DNA of 12,837 nt, from NCBI GenBank assembly GCA_902783435.1, contig CACZQV010000041.1:1-12837 (forward strand), in the 5' to 3' direction. The notes below the pieces were generated by a model that ran no database searches, had not been told where the DNA came from, and saw only the letters and a list, made by a program, of their open reading frames with translations. The translations under genes were made by a program, and so were the position numbers. This stretch comes from an uncultured Erysipelotrichaceae bacterium (GTDB lineage: Bacteria > Bacillota_I > Bacilli_A > RF39 > UBA660). Shown here one piece after another: positions 1 to 6,536 of this stretch. Every line of letters starts with the position of its first letter. Within the stretch, counting starts at the first letter, position 1.

Positions 1-6
1 CCATAT

Positions 7-83
7 TGGGAAGTGGCTCAACTTGGTAGAGCACTAGGTTTGGGACCTAGGGGTTGCGGGTTCAAATCCCGTCTTCCCAACCA
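7..83 (+). tRNA. tRNA-Pro (anticodon TGG)
   Basis: A complete 77-nt cloverleaf is visible. The acceptor TGGGAAG (7-13) pairs with CTTCCCA (73-79), followed by discriminator A80 and an encoded CCA (81-83). The anticodon stem CTAGG/CCTAG (34-38/46-50) holds the loop TTTGGGA with anticodon TGG at 41-43. The T arm is GCGGG-TTCAAAT-CCCGT. It reads CCN proline codons. The first acceptor pair is T-A, where the Bacillus tRNA-Pro that I recall has C-G. The cognate synthetase gene, proS, lies about 1.3 kb downstream on the other strand. Confidence 0.98.
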
Positions 84-96
84 TTTTTGAATTAAG

Positions 97-122
97 CTAA
101 TCATTTTGATTAGTTTTTTTTT
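97..122 (+). terminator. Rho-independent terminator after tRNA-Pro
   Basis: CTAATCA (97-103) pairs perfectly with TGATTAG (107-113) across a 3-nt TTT loop and is followed by an uninterrupted T run. It ends the tRNA transcript and separates it from the next promoter. Confidence 0.9.
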
Positions 123-132
123 ATAAAAAATC

Positions 133-161
133 TTTAATATATATTTTATTAATGTTATACT
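133..161 (+). promoter_or_regulatory. Promoter of the HD-hydrolase operon
   Basis: An extended -10 element TG-T-TATACT lies at 153-161, with a weak -35 (TTTAAT, 133-138) 17 nt upstream. The predicted transcription start is near 168, giving an untranslated leader of under 20 nt before the ATG at 185. This rules out the in-frame ATG at 152, which lies inside the promoter. Confidence 0.6.
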
Positions 162-184
162 ATATAGCACATGAGGTGATAAAA

Positions 185-781
185 ATGCGTTATGCAGAAC
201 TTGTAAATATTTTATTAAGTGAAAAACCTTCAGAAGAATTAAGAAAAAGAAAAGAAGAATTGGTTTTATTAATACCTGAATTTGGAAACTGTATTGGATT
301 TGATCAAAAAAGTATATATCATCCATACGATGTTTTTGAACATACTTTAAGAGTAATTGATGGAGTAGAAGATAATTTTTGTTTAAGATTAGCTGCTTTA
401 TTCCATGATGTTGGTAAACCTTATATAAAAGATCCAAGAGGTGAAGGTCATTTTGGAGGACATTGGAATAAATCAAAAGATATATTTATAAAATATAAAG
501 ATAATTTTTTTATAAGTTTTTCTTCGTTTACTTTAATTTGTAATTTAATTGAATATCATGATTTTTCAGTAGATATAAAAAATGTAAAAACATTTATATC
601 AAAGTTTTCAGAAGATGAAATGAAATTATTATTTTCATTAAAAAAATCTGATATATATGCACAAAATAAGGATTTTATTAAAAATGAAATGGAAAAATTA
701 GATATACAACAAAAAATATATAATACAGCATTAGAAAACTCTAAGGATTCTCAAATTGTTAAAAGAAAGGGTGATTATTAA
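185..781 (+). CDS. HD-domain phosphohydrolase (CCA-adding-enzyme HD type)
   Basis: This 198-residue, probably cytosolic protein is dominated by an HD metal-dependent phosphohydrolase domain. Visible candidate metal ligands are H53 (in FEHT), H74-D75 (in the HDVGKP motif), H89 and H93 (in HFGGH) and H125-D126 (YHD). The HDxGKP...HFxGH spacing resembles the HD domain fused to bacterial tRNA nucleotidyltransferases, but no nucleotidyltransferase domain is present. The natural substrate cannot be told from sequence; a nucleotide or 2',3'-cyclic phosphate is possible. The start at 185 is chosen because GAGGTGA (173-179) sits 5 nt upstream, whereas the earlier in-frame ATG at 152 lies within the -10 region. 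The stop codon overlaps the next gene's ATG by one base (TAATG), so the two are probably translationally coupled. Confidence 0.8.
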   Translation: MRYAELVNILLSEKPSEELRKRKEELVLLIPEFGNCIGFDQKSIYHPYDVFEHTLRVIDGVEDNFCLRLAALFHDVGKPYIKDPRGEGHFGGHWNKSKDIFIKYKDNFFISFSSFTLICNLIEYHDFSVDIKNVKTFISKFSEDEMKLLFSLKKSDIYAQNKDFIKNEMEKLDIQQKIYNTALENSKDSQIVKRKGDY

Positions 782-1341
782 TGGAAAGAACAATTTTAGA
801 AGAAAAGATGAAAGAAGAATTAATAAAGGCGAAAAGAAAAGTCTATTTTCGTGATAGTTTAAGAACGAATGATAGATATATAAATTGGCTAGAAAATTTT
901 GCTATTAAAACAGGTGGATTTGATACTTTAGCACTTGTGTATAATGCTGATAAGTATAATTATAGAGATAGAGAGAATATTGAAGACTTAGAAATTTTAT
1001 ATGAGGCAATATCAGAATTTGCTGAACAAAATTATATTCAACCTTTTCAAACAGAATTTGGAAGCTTTTATTCTATTAAACATAATAATAGTGGATTCTA
1101 TATAGGAATAGATGGTGAACAAGGCGTTAGTTTTTATTGTACTAGATTAGATGGAGTAGAAGAGAATGCTTTGGATTATTATGATATAGTTCATAATGTT
1201 AAACTTCCTGATACTTTTAGAAAAGAACAAAAATTAGAACAGTTAGCTTCAATAATAGATGAATTGCTTAATGAAGATAATATGCCTATAGAAGTAATTG
1301 AAAATAAAACTAATGAGGCTTTTCAAAAGGTAAAAAAATAA
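781..1341 (+). CDS. Hypothetical protein, coupled to the HD hydrolase
   Basis: I do not recognise this 186-residue protein. It has no signal peptide or membrane segment and is acidic and Glu/Asp/Asn-rich. It opens with a charged helical stretch, has a central aromatic, beta-like part (about residues 90-125, with YIQPFQTEFGSFYS and FYIGIDGEQGVSFYC), and ends in a charged helical tail. The start is firm: ATG at 781 overlaps the upstream stop as TAATG, and GGGTGAT (768-774) lies 6 nt upstream. The coupling suggests that it works with, or is made in fixed ratio to, the HD hydrolase. A bidirectional terminator follows directly. Confidence 0.8.
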   Translation: MERTILEEKMKEELIKAKRKVYFRDSLRTNDRYINWLENFAIKTGGFDTLALVYNADKYNYRDRENIEDLEILYEAISEFAEQNYIQPFQTEFGSFYSIKHNNSGFYIGIDGEQGVSFYCTRLDGVEENALDYYDIVHNVKLPDTFRKEQKLEQLASIIDELLNEDNMPIEVIENKTNEAFQKVKK

Positions 1342-1365
1342 AGAACTCAAATGAGTTCTTTTTTT
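1340..1365. terminator. Bidirectional terminator between convergent operons
   Basis: AAAGAACTC (1340-1348) pairs with GAGTTCTTT (1353-1361) around an AAAT loop. T7 follows on the plus strand. On the minus strand the hairpin is followed by TTTATTTTTTT-like sequence. It can end both the HD operon and proS, and it touches or overlaps both stop codons. Confidence 0.85.
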
Positions 1366-2794
1366 AGTATTGAATTCCCCAGATAACGTGATGTTTTGCT
1401 TCTTTTCCACAACATACACATTTATCATCAATCTTTTCACCATTCTCTACAATACAGCGTGATTTACAACCTTTAATTTCTTTAATTCTGTTTTCACATT
1501 CAACATCTCCACACCACATTGCATGAATGAATCCAGGTTGGGTATTTAATATTTTTTCCATATCTTCTAAGTTGTGAGCTTCAAAAGTTAATTTATCTTG
1601 TCTTTCTTTAGCTTTATTAAACATATCTTTTTGAATTGTTTCTAATAAATCTTTAGTATATGTAACAATGTCAATATCAGCTTCTTTTTCAATTTTTTCT
1701 CTTGTATCTCTTCTTACAAAAGTAATTTTATTGTTTTCTAAGTCTCTAGCACCAACTTCAATTCTTATTGGGATACCATTAACTTCAGCTTCTGCAAATT
1801 TGAATCCTGGAGATTTTTCAGAATTATCTATATAACAATCTATACCATTATCAGTTAATAAATCTTTATATTTATTACTTAATTCATTTACTTTTTCATC
1901 TTTACCAATTGGAATTATTACTACTTGTTTTGGAGCAATTCTTGGAGGTAATACTAGTCCATAGTCATCTGCATGTACCATAATAATAGCAGCGATTGCA
2001 CGAGTTGTTTTTCCCCAAGTAGTGTAATATGCAAATTCTTCTTTATTATCTTTGTTTGTGAATTTAACATCATATGCTTTACTAAACTTTTGACCAAAGT
2101 AATGACTTGTACCATCTTGTAAACATACTCCATTATACATAAGATCTTCATTAGTTAAAGTATATTCAGCTCCAGCAAATTTTTCTTTTTCAGTCTTTTT
2201 ACCACTTATTGATGGGATTGCTAATATTTCATGATTGAACCATGTATAAACATCCATCATTTGTTGTGTTTCTTTTTCAGCTTCTTCTGCAGTTGCATGA
2301 ACTGTGTGACCTTCTTGCCATAAGAATTCTCTACTTCTTAAGAATGGTCTTGTTTCTTTTTCAAATCTAAATACATTGCACCATTGATTATATAGTTTTG
2401 GTAAATCTTTATATGATTTGATATGTTTTTTATAATAATCACAGAATACGGTTTCAGAAGTTGATCTTATCGCAAATCTTTCATCAAATTTCTTATCACC
2501 AACTTCTGTTACCCAAACAAGTTCTGGTGCAAATCCTTCAATTAATTCTTTTTCTTGATTAAATAGATTTTCAGGTATTAATAGAGGCATTTGTACATTA
2601 ACATGACCTAATTCTTTAAATTTTTTATCCATAATAGATTGTATTTTTTCCCAAATAGCATAACCATTCGGTTCTATAGCAATACAACCTTTAACAGAAG
2701 TATAATCTGCTAATTTAGCTGCCCTCACTACATCAGTATACCATTTTGCAAAGTCTACATCTCTTGATGTAATTTTTTCATTTTCATTTGCCAT
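1364..2794 (-). CDS. proS: Prolyl-tRNA synthetase, archaeal/eukaryotic-type (ProS type 3)
   Basis: This is a complete 476-residue class II synthetase that charges tRNA-Pro with proline in the cytosol. Recognisable parts are the motif 2 region (RFEKETRPFLRSREFLWQEGH) with the following TVHAT stretch, the motif 3 region (GLVLPPRIAP) preceded by MVHADDYG, an anticodon-binding domain (PKQVVIIPIG onward), and a Cys-containing C-terminal domain (cysteines around CGDVEC, GCKSRC and CVCC) ending in WGIQY. This is the short archaeal/eukaryotic-type enzyme without the editing insertion of the E. coli-type enzyme; such enzymes occur in many Bacillota and Mollicutes. The SD AGAGAGGAAG lies a few bases upstream of the ATG. 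No T-box is present upstream: only 88 bp separate it from the divergent small ORF. Confidence 0.97.
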   Translation of the reverse strand: MANENEKITSRDVDFAKWYTDVVRAAKLADYTSVKGCIAIEPNGYAIWEKIQSIMDKKFKELGHVNVQMPLLIPENLFNQEKELIEGFAPELVWVTEVGDKKFDERFAIRSTSETVFCDYYKKHIKSYKDLPKLYNQWCNVFRFEKETRPFLRSREFLWQEGHTVHATAEEAEKETQQMMDVYTWFNHEILAIPSISGKKTEKEKFAGAEYTLTNEDLMYNGVCLQDGTSHYFGQKFSKAYDVKFTNKDNKEEFAYYTTWGKTTRAIAAIIMVHADDYGLVLPPRIAPKQVVIIPIGKDEKVNELSNKYKDLLTDNGIDCYIDNSEKSPGFKFAEAEVNGIPIRIEVGARDLENNKITFVRRDTREKIEKEADIDIVTYTKDLLETIQKDMFNKAKERQDKLTFEAHNLEDMEKILNTQPGFIHAMWCGDVECENRIKEIKGCKSRCIVENGEKIDDKCVCCGKEAKHHVIWGIQY

Positions 2795-2825
2795 AAAATC
2801 TTCCTCTCTTTCACATGAGAATATA

Positions 2826-2855
2826 TTATCATATTTTTTTAATTTATGCTATAAT
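2826..2855 (+). promoter_or_regulatory. Promoter of the 47-residue small ORF
   Basis: An extended -10 TG-C-TATAAT (2847-2855) lies 18 nt from a -35-like TTATCA (2826-2831). On the minus strand TG-A-TAATAT (2831-2823) is a plausible extended -10 for proS, so the two divergent promoters would overlap. The minus-strand promoter has no good -35 and is less certain. Confidence 0.6.
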
Positions 2856-2882
2856 AATAGAAATTAATTGATAGATGATATT

Positions 2883-3026
2883 ATGGAATTGACAGTAGAA
2901 TTAAAAATGAAAATTAATGATAAGGAAAATGATAAATTATATGAAATAGCTAAAAAGAAAATAATGTGCACTGAAGTGTATTTTGAATATATAGGAGAAA
3001 AAACTTCAGGAAAAGGTAAGAAATAA
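2883..3026 (+). CDS. Small protein of 47 residues, function unknown
   Basis: ATG at 2883 opens a 47-residue frame (begins MELTVELKMKIND, ends KTSGKGKK). It is lysine- and glutamate-rich with one Cys and no membrane segment. I do not recognise it. Support for a real gene is contextual: an extended -10 promoter places the start of transcription near 2862, and a strong terminator begins within its last codons. The ribosome site is weak (AGATGAT, one mismatch from the AGGTGAT used nearby, 3 nt before the ATG). It could instead be a non-coding transcript of about 190 nt that happens to carry an ORF. Confidence 0.5.
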   Translation: MELTVELKMKINDKENDKLYEIAKKKIMCTEVYFEYIGEKTSGKGKK

Positions 3027-3047
3027 TTTAATTATTTCTTTTTTTTT
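3019..3047 (+). terminator. Rho-independent terminator overlapping the small ORF's stop
   Basis: AGAAATAAT (3019-3027) pairs perfectly with ATTATTTCT (3031-3039) across loop TTA, followed by a T run to 3047. It includes the TAA of the 47-residue ORF and lies just upstream of the carboxypeptidase gene's ribosome site. Confidence 0.85.
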
Positions 3048-3072
3048 ACATATATTTAAATGGGTGATTTAT

Positions 3073-4119
3073 TTGAAAAAATATTTGCTCTTATTTTTAC
3101 TATTAATTTTTCCAATAAGAGTTTATGCCTATTCTAGTGTAGTTATAGATGTTGATAGTGGGAGAATTTTATATGAAAATAATAGTCATTCAAAAGAATT
3201 AATCGCTTCTACTACAAAGATTATGACTTGTATTATTGTACTTGAGAATAGTGATATAGAAAAAGAAATAACTGTAGGTGATGAAATACTTGAAATGGTT
3301 GGAACTAATATTTATATAAGTGTAGGGGAAAAATTAAAAATAATAGATTTATTATATGGTCTTATGCTTAGAAGTGGTAATGATGCCGCAGAGACTTTAG
3401 CGTACAATACTTTAGGATATGATGAATTTATTAATAAGATGAATTTAAAAGCAAAAGAAATAGGAATGAAAAACACTACTTTTTCTAATCCACATGGTTT
3501 AGATGATAATACTATGAATTATTCTACAGCTTATGATATGGCATTACTTTCTAAATATGCCTATAAAAATAAAGTTTATAGAAAAATTATTTCTACTAAG
3601 AAATATGTTACTAAGTCAAATTTAAAAAGCTATGTTTGGTATAATCGTATGAGTTTATTAAATAAATATAAAAATTGTATTGGTGGAAAAAATGGATATA
3701 CTCCTAAAGCTGGTAAATCTTTAGTAAGTTATGCAAGTAATAAGAATATTACTTTATCTGTAATTACTTTAGATGATTCTGATATCTATAATAATCATAT
3801 AAATATATATGATAAGTATTTTTCTTTATATAAAAAGTATTTAATTGTAGATAAAAATAATTTTTATATGTCTGATAATTATGTTAATAAAAAATATTAT
3901 TTAAAAAAATCATTTTCTTATATTTTAAAAGAAGAAGAAGTAGATAAAATATCTACACTAATAGAAATTTTTCCAACAACGAAAGATTATTTATCTGGTA
4001 AAGTTATAGTAAATCTTAATAATGAAAAAATTGGTGAAATAAATATTTATGAGAAAAATAATAAAAAAAAGAAAGATATTAATATCTTTCAAAAAATTAA
4101 ATCTTTATTTATTAGATAA
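3073..4119 (+). CDS. D-alanyl-D-alanine carboxypeptidase, DacF/PBP5-like
   Basis: This is a secreted serine peptidase of the S11 (PBP5/DacF) family that trims the terminal D-Ala of peptidoglycan stem peptides. The chosen TTG start gives 348 residues with a clear signal peptide (KKYLLLFLLLIF core, likely cleavage after VYA at residue 19). The catalytic SxxK is S46-T-T-K49 and SGN is at residues 101-103. The third motif, normally KTG, reads KNG at 206-208 in GGKNGYTPKAG. The C-terminal tail is basic and amphipathic (DINIFQKIKSLFIR), consistent with a peripheral membrane anchor. TTG at 3073 is preferred because GGGTGAT (3062-3068) precedes it by 4 nt; the in-frame GTG at 3064 lies inside that ribosome site. 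Its 3' end overlaps the convergent phosphoesterase ORF by 15 bp and also encodes that gene's terminator. Confidence 0.9.
   Translation: MKKYLLLFLLLIFPIRVYAYSSVVIDVDSGRILYENNSHSKELIASTTKIMTCIIVLENSDIEKEITVGDEILEMVGTNIYISVGEKLKIIDLLYGLMLRSGNDAAETLAYNTLGYDEFINKMNLKAKEIGMKNTTFSNPHGLDDNTMNYSTAYDMALLSKYAYKNKVYRKIISTKKYVTKSNLKSYVWYNRMSLLNKYKNCIGGKNGYTPKAGKSLVSYASNKNITLSVITLDDSDIYNNHINIYDKYFSLYKKYLIVDKNNFYMSDNYVNKKYYLKKSFSYILKEEEVDKISTLIEIFPTTKDYLSGKVIVNLNNEKIGEINIYEKNNKKKKDINIFQKIKSLFIR
4063..4090 (-). terminator. Minus-strand terminator inside the carboxypeptidase gene
   Basis: GAAAGATATT/AATATCTTTC (4071-4090) is a perfect 20-bp palindrome. Read on the minus strand it is followed at once by eight T (4070-4063). 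It therefore looks like the terminator of the phosphoesterase transcript, about 15 nt past that gene's stop and inside the opposite coding region. On the plus strand A residues follow, so it would not serve the carboxypeptidase. Confidence 0.75.
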
Positions 4120-5019
4120 TCTATAGAAATTAATAGATGGTCTACAGAATAATCTAATTCCTTTAGGTGTACCTAATCCACTTGAAATATATAATTTTGA
4201 ATCTCTTACTTTGTAATAGTCTTGATCATATTTTTTAGCATTTTCTACTTTGAATAATGAATACTTTATAAATGGTACTCTAATATTTCCGTTATGTGAA
4301 TGCCCAGCTAAAAATAAATCGGTTTGATGAATGTCTACAATATCATCAACTACATCTGGTTCATGTAGCATTGTTATTGTATAAATATTTGAATTATGAG
4401 TTTCTTCTTTAAAATAACTATATGCTTTTTCTATATCTTGATCTTTTTTTATAGATGTTAATCCTATTAATAGAATTGGATTATTATCATCTTTATAAAT
4501 AAGATCATATTCATTTCTAAGAATAGTAAAATTACTTTGATTAAAAATTGTTGCTATTTTTTCATTATCTTCATCACCTAAGATTGCATATTTACCAAGA
4601 GATGCATTTATTCCTTTTAATTCTTTAATTAATTTTTCTTGTTCTTTAGAATTTAAATCATATTGTTTATTTATTAAATCTCCAGTAAAAATTACTATAT
4701 CTGGTTTTCTTTCATTTGATAGTTTTTTTATTTTGTTTACATCTTCATTAAACATTGTACTTCCAAAATGTAAATCACTTAACTGTATTATTTTTAAACC
4801 ATTAAATGTATCAGGGATTTTTTTATTTTTGATTCTATATTCACGTACTCCTACTTTTACTGTTGATATATATGTTGTATATGCAAAGAATAGGGTGAAA
4901 AACACAGTTAAAATAACAGTCCATTTTAAAACTACTTTTATTACTTTTTTTATAGTTTCTTTATTTTGTTCTTTTTCTATTTCTTTTTGAATTTCTTCAT
5001 TTAGTTCTTCACGTGTCAT
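4105..5019 (-). CDS. Membrane-anchored metallophosphoesterase with altered GNHD motif
   Basis: This 304-residue protein has an N-terminal cytoplasmic charged region, one transmembrane segment (about 32-51) and an outward-facing calcineurin-like phosphoesterase domain, the layout of YkuE-type enzymes. Seen in order: D82-L-H84 (SDLHFG), G-D114 (TGDLIN), H219 (LHEPD) and H240-S-H242 (GHSHNG). The motif normally reading GNHD is G-D-E-D at 148-151, so both the metal-ligand Asn and the phosphate-contacting His are replaced. YkuE-like proteins are reported to act on lipid-linked or wall phosphates; the substrate here is unknown and activity may be altered. GGTGAT (5030-5025) lies 5 nt before the ATG. 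It is divergent from the flavoprotein operon and convergent with the carboxypeptidase. Confidence 0.85.
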   Translation of the reverse strand: MTREELNEEIQKEIEKEQNKETIKKVIKVVLKWTVILTVFFTLFFAYTTYISTVKVGVREYRIKNKKIPDTFNGLKIIQLSDLHFGSTMFNEDVNKIKKLSNERKPDIVIFTGDLINKQYDLNSKEQEKLIKELKGINASLGKYAILGDEDNEKIATIFNQSNFTILRNEYDLIYKDDNNPILLIGLTSIKKDQDIEKAYSYFKEETHNSNIYTITMLHEPDVVDDIVDIHQTDLFLAGHSHNGNIRVPFIKYSLFKVENAKKYDQDYYKVRDSKLYISSGLGTPKGIRLFCRPSINFYRLSNK

Positions 5020-5115
5020 ATATTATCACCAATTATATTTTATCATATCTTAAGTATTACTTGCGATTAAATTTATTAAAAGTATGTAAAGTTCTTTATT
5101 CTTTATTTAGTTTTA

Positions 5116-5124
5116 TGTTATGAT
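5116..5124 (+). promoter_or_regulatory. Extended -10 of the flavoprotein-cyclophilin operon
   Basis: TG-T-TATGAT (5116-5124) lies just upstream of the ribosome site GGTGAT (5131-5136), implying a near-minimal leader. No good -35 is seen. On the opposite strand TG-A-TAAAAT (5045-5037) is a similar candidate for the phosphoesterase gene. Confidence 0.45.
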
Positions 5125-5140
5125 AAAAGTGGTGATAAAA

Positions 5141-6535
5141 ATGAAGTACGATGTTGCGATTATAGGTGCAGGACCTGCAGGGTTATTTGCAGCTTATGAG
5201 CTAATTACAAAGAATAAAAAATTAAAGGTTGCTTTAATTGATAGGGGTTCTAGTGTAAAAAGTCGTGTTTGTCCAATGAATAAGAAAAAGGTACCATGTC
5301 AAAATTGTAATCCTTGTGCAATTTTATCTGGTTATGGAGGAGCAGGTACGTTTTCTGATGGTAAACTTAATTTTATTCCAAAACTTGGTAAGAGTGATTT
5401 AACTAAGTATATGTTAGAATCTGAAGCTAATAAGCTTATTGATGAGACAGAAGAAATATTTAATAAGTTTAATATGGATGCTGAAGTTTATCCTTCAAAT
5501 ATGGATGAGGCTATTGCTTTAAGAAAAAAAGTTTCAATAGCTGGAGCTAAGCTTTTAATTATTAAACAAAAACATTTAGGTAGTGATCATTTACCAGGAT
5601 ATATTCAAGGTATATGTGATTATTTAGAAGAAAATGGTGTTACTTTATTAGATAAATGTAATGTAGAAGATATTCAAACTAAAAATGAAAATGATCATAC
5701 TATTATTTATAAAAAAGGTAGAAGTGAAGAAAAGATAAATGCTAAATATGTAGTAGTTGCTCCAGGAAGAACTGGTGCTAAATGGATACAAGAATTAGCA
5801 GATAAATATAATATTTCATATCTTTCTAGAAGTATTGAAATTGGAGTTAGAGTGGAAGTTAGAAAAGATATAATGGAAGCTATTACTAATACAATATATG
5901 ATCCAACTATATTTATAAAAACAAAGACTTATGGTGATGAGATTAGAACTTTCTGTACTAATCCAGGTGGATTTGTAGCTAAAGAAAACTATTATGGATA
6001 TATATGTGTAAATGGACATGCTTTAAAAGATATTAAAAGTAATAATACTAATTTTGCGTTTATATCTAAAGTTAGTTTAACTGAACCAGTTACTAATACT
6101 AGACTTTATGGTGAGAGTATTGCTAGAATTGCTAATGTTTTAGGTGATGGAAAACCAATTATTCAATCATTAAAGGATTTACGTAATGCAAGAAGAAGTG
6201 AATGGCATAGAATTAATAAAGGGTTTATTGAACCTACTTTAAAAGATTGTGTTGCTGGAGACTTGGCACTTGTTTTACCTCATAGAATTATTACTAATAT
6301 ATTAGAAGGCCTTGAAACACTTGATAAGATTATTCCTGGTGTTAATAACGATGATACATTACTTTATGGACCTGAAATTAAGTTTTTCTCTAATGAAATA
6401 GAAACTGATAATAAATTTAAACTTGAAAAAGATAACATATATTTTGTGGGTGATGGAGCTGGTAAAGCTGGTAATATTGTTACTGCTGCTGCTACTGGTT
6501 TAGTTGCTGCTAGAGATATATTAGAAAGGATATAA
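5141..6535 (+). CDS. NAD(P)/FAD-dependent oxidoreductase, COG2509-like
   Basis: This 464-residue soluble flavoprotein has an N-terminal Rossmann fold for FAD (GAGPAG at 9-14, acidic D34 ending the second strand). A conserved-looking Cys cluster follows (C44, C53, C56, C59 in VCPM...VPCQNCNPC), then GYGGAGTFSDGK. The C-terminal FAD-contacting segment is VGDGAGKAGNIVTAAATG. This pattern fits the uncharacterised FAD-dependent dehydrogenases of COG2509; the substrate and electron acceptor are not known. The Cys cluster could bind a metal or Fe-S centre, or be redox active (inference). The start at 5141 follows GGTGAT by 4 nt; the in-frame ATG at 5120 lies inside the -10 element. The cyclophilin gene starts 1 nt after its stop. 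Confidence 0.85.
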   Translation: MKYDVAIIGAGPAGLFAAYELITKNKKLKVALIDRGSSVKSRVCPMNKKKVPCQNCNPCAILSGYGGAGTFSDGKLNFIPKLGKSDLTKYMLESEANKLIDETEEIFNKFNMDAEVYPSNMDEAIALRKKVSIAGAKLLIIKQKHLGSDHLPGYIQGICDYLEENGVTLLDKCNVEDIQTKNENDHTIIYKKGRSEEKINAKYVVVAPGRTGAKWIQELADKYNISYLSRSIEIGVRVEVRKDIMEAITNTIYDPTIFIKTKTYGDEIRTFCTNPGGFVAKENYYGYICVNGHALKDIKSNNTNFAFISKVSLTEPVTNTRLYGESIARIANVLGDGKPIIQSLKDLRNARRSEWHRINKGFIEPTLKDCVAGDLALVLPHRIITNILEGLETLDKIIPGVNNDDTLLYGPEIKFFSNEIETDNKFKLEKDNIYFVGDGAGKAGNIVTAAATGLVAARDILERI

Positions 6536-6536
6536 T

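Noticed and set aside
18..476. Minus-strand 152-residue ORF ending in a RRDLNPQPLGPKPSALPS-like tail
   Set aside because: The tail is the antisense translation of tRNA-Pro, a well-known false protein signature, and the rest is antisense to the HD hydrolase.
1249..1443. Minus-strand ORF of 64 residues spanning the bidirectional terminator
   Set aside because: It overlaps two well-supported genes and crosses a strong terminator; no family features.
1954..2151. Minus-strand ORF of 65 residues within proS
   Set aside because: It lies in another frame inside a clearly recognised synthetase gene.
4733..4990. Plus-strand ORF of 85 residues opposite the phosphoesterase
   Set aside because: Antisense shadow of the N-terminal and membrane part of a recognised gene; its hydrophobic look comes from the complementary strand.
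5091..5110. Tandem TTCTTTA-like repeats before the flavoprotein gene
   Set aside because: Two short AT-rich copies are expected by chance in such DNA; no link to a known element.
5816..6019. Minus-strand ORF of 67 residues inside the flavoprotein gene
   Set aside because: Antisense shadow with Ser/Ile-rich low-complexity content and no expression signals seen.
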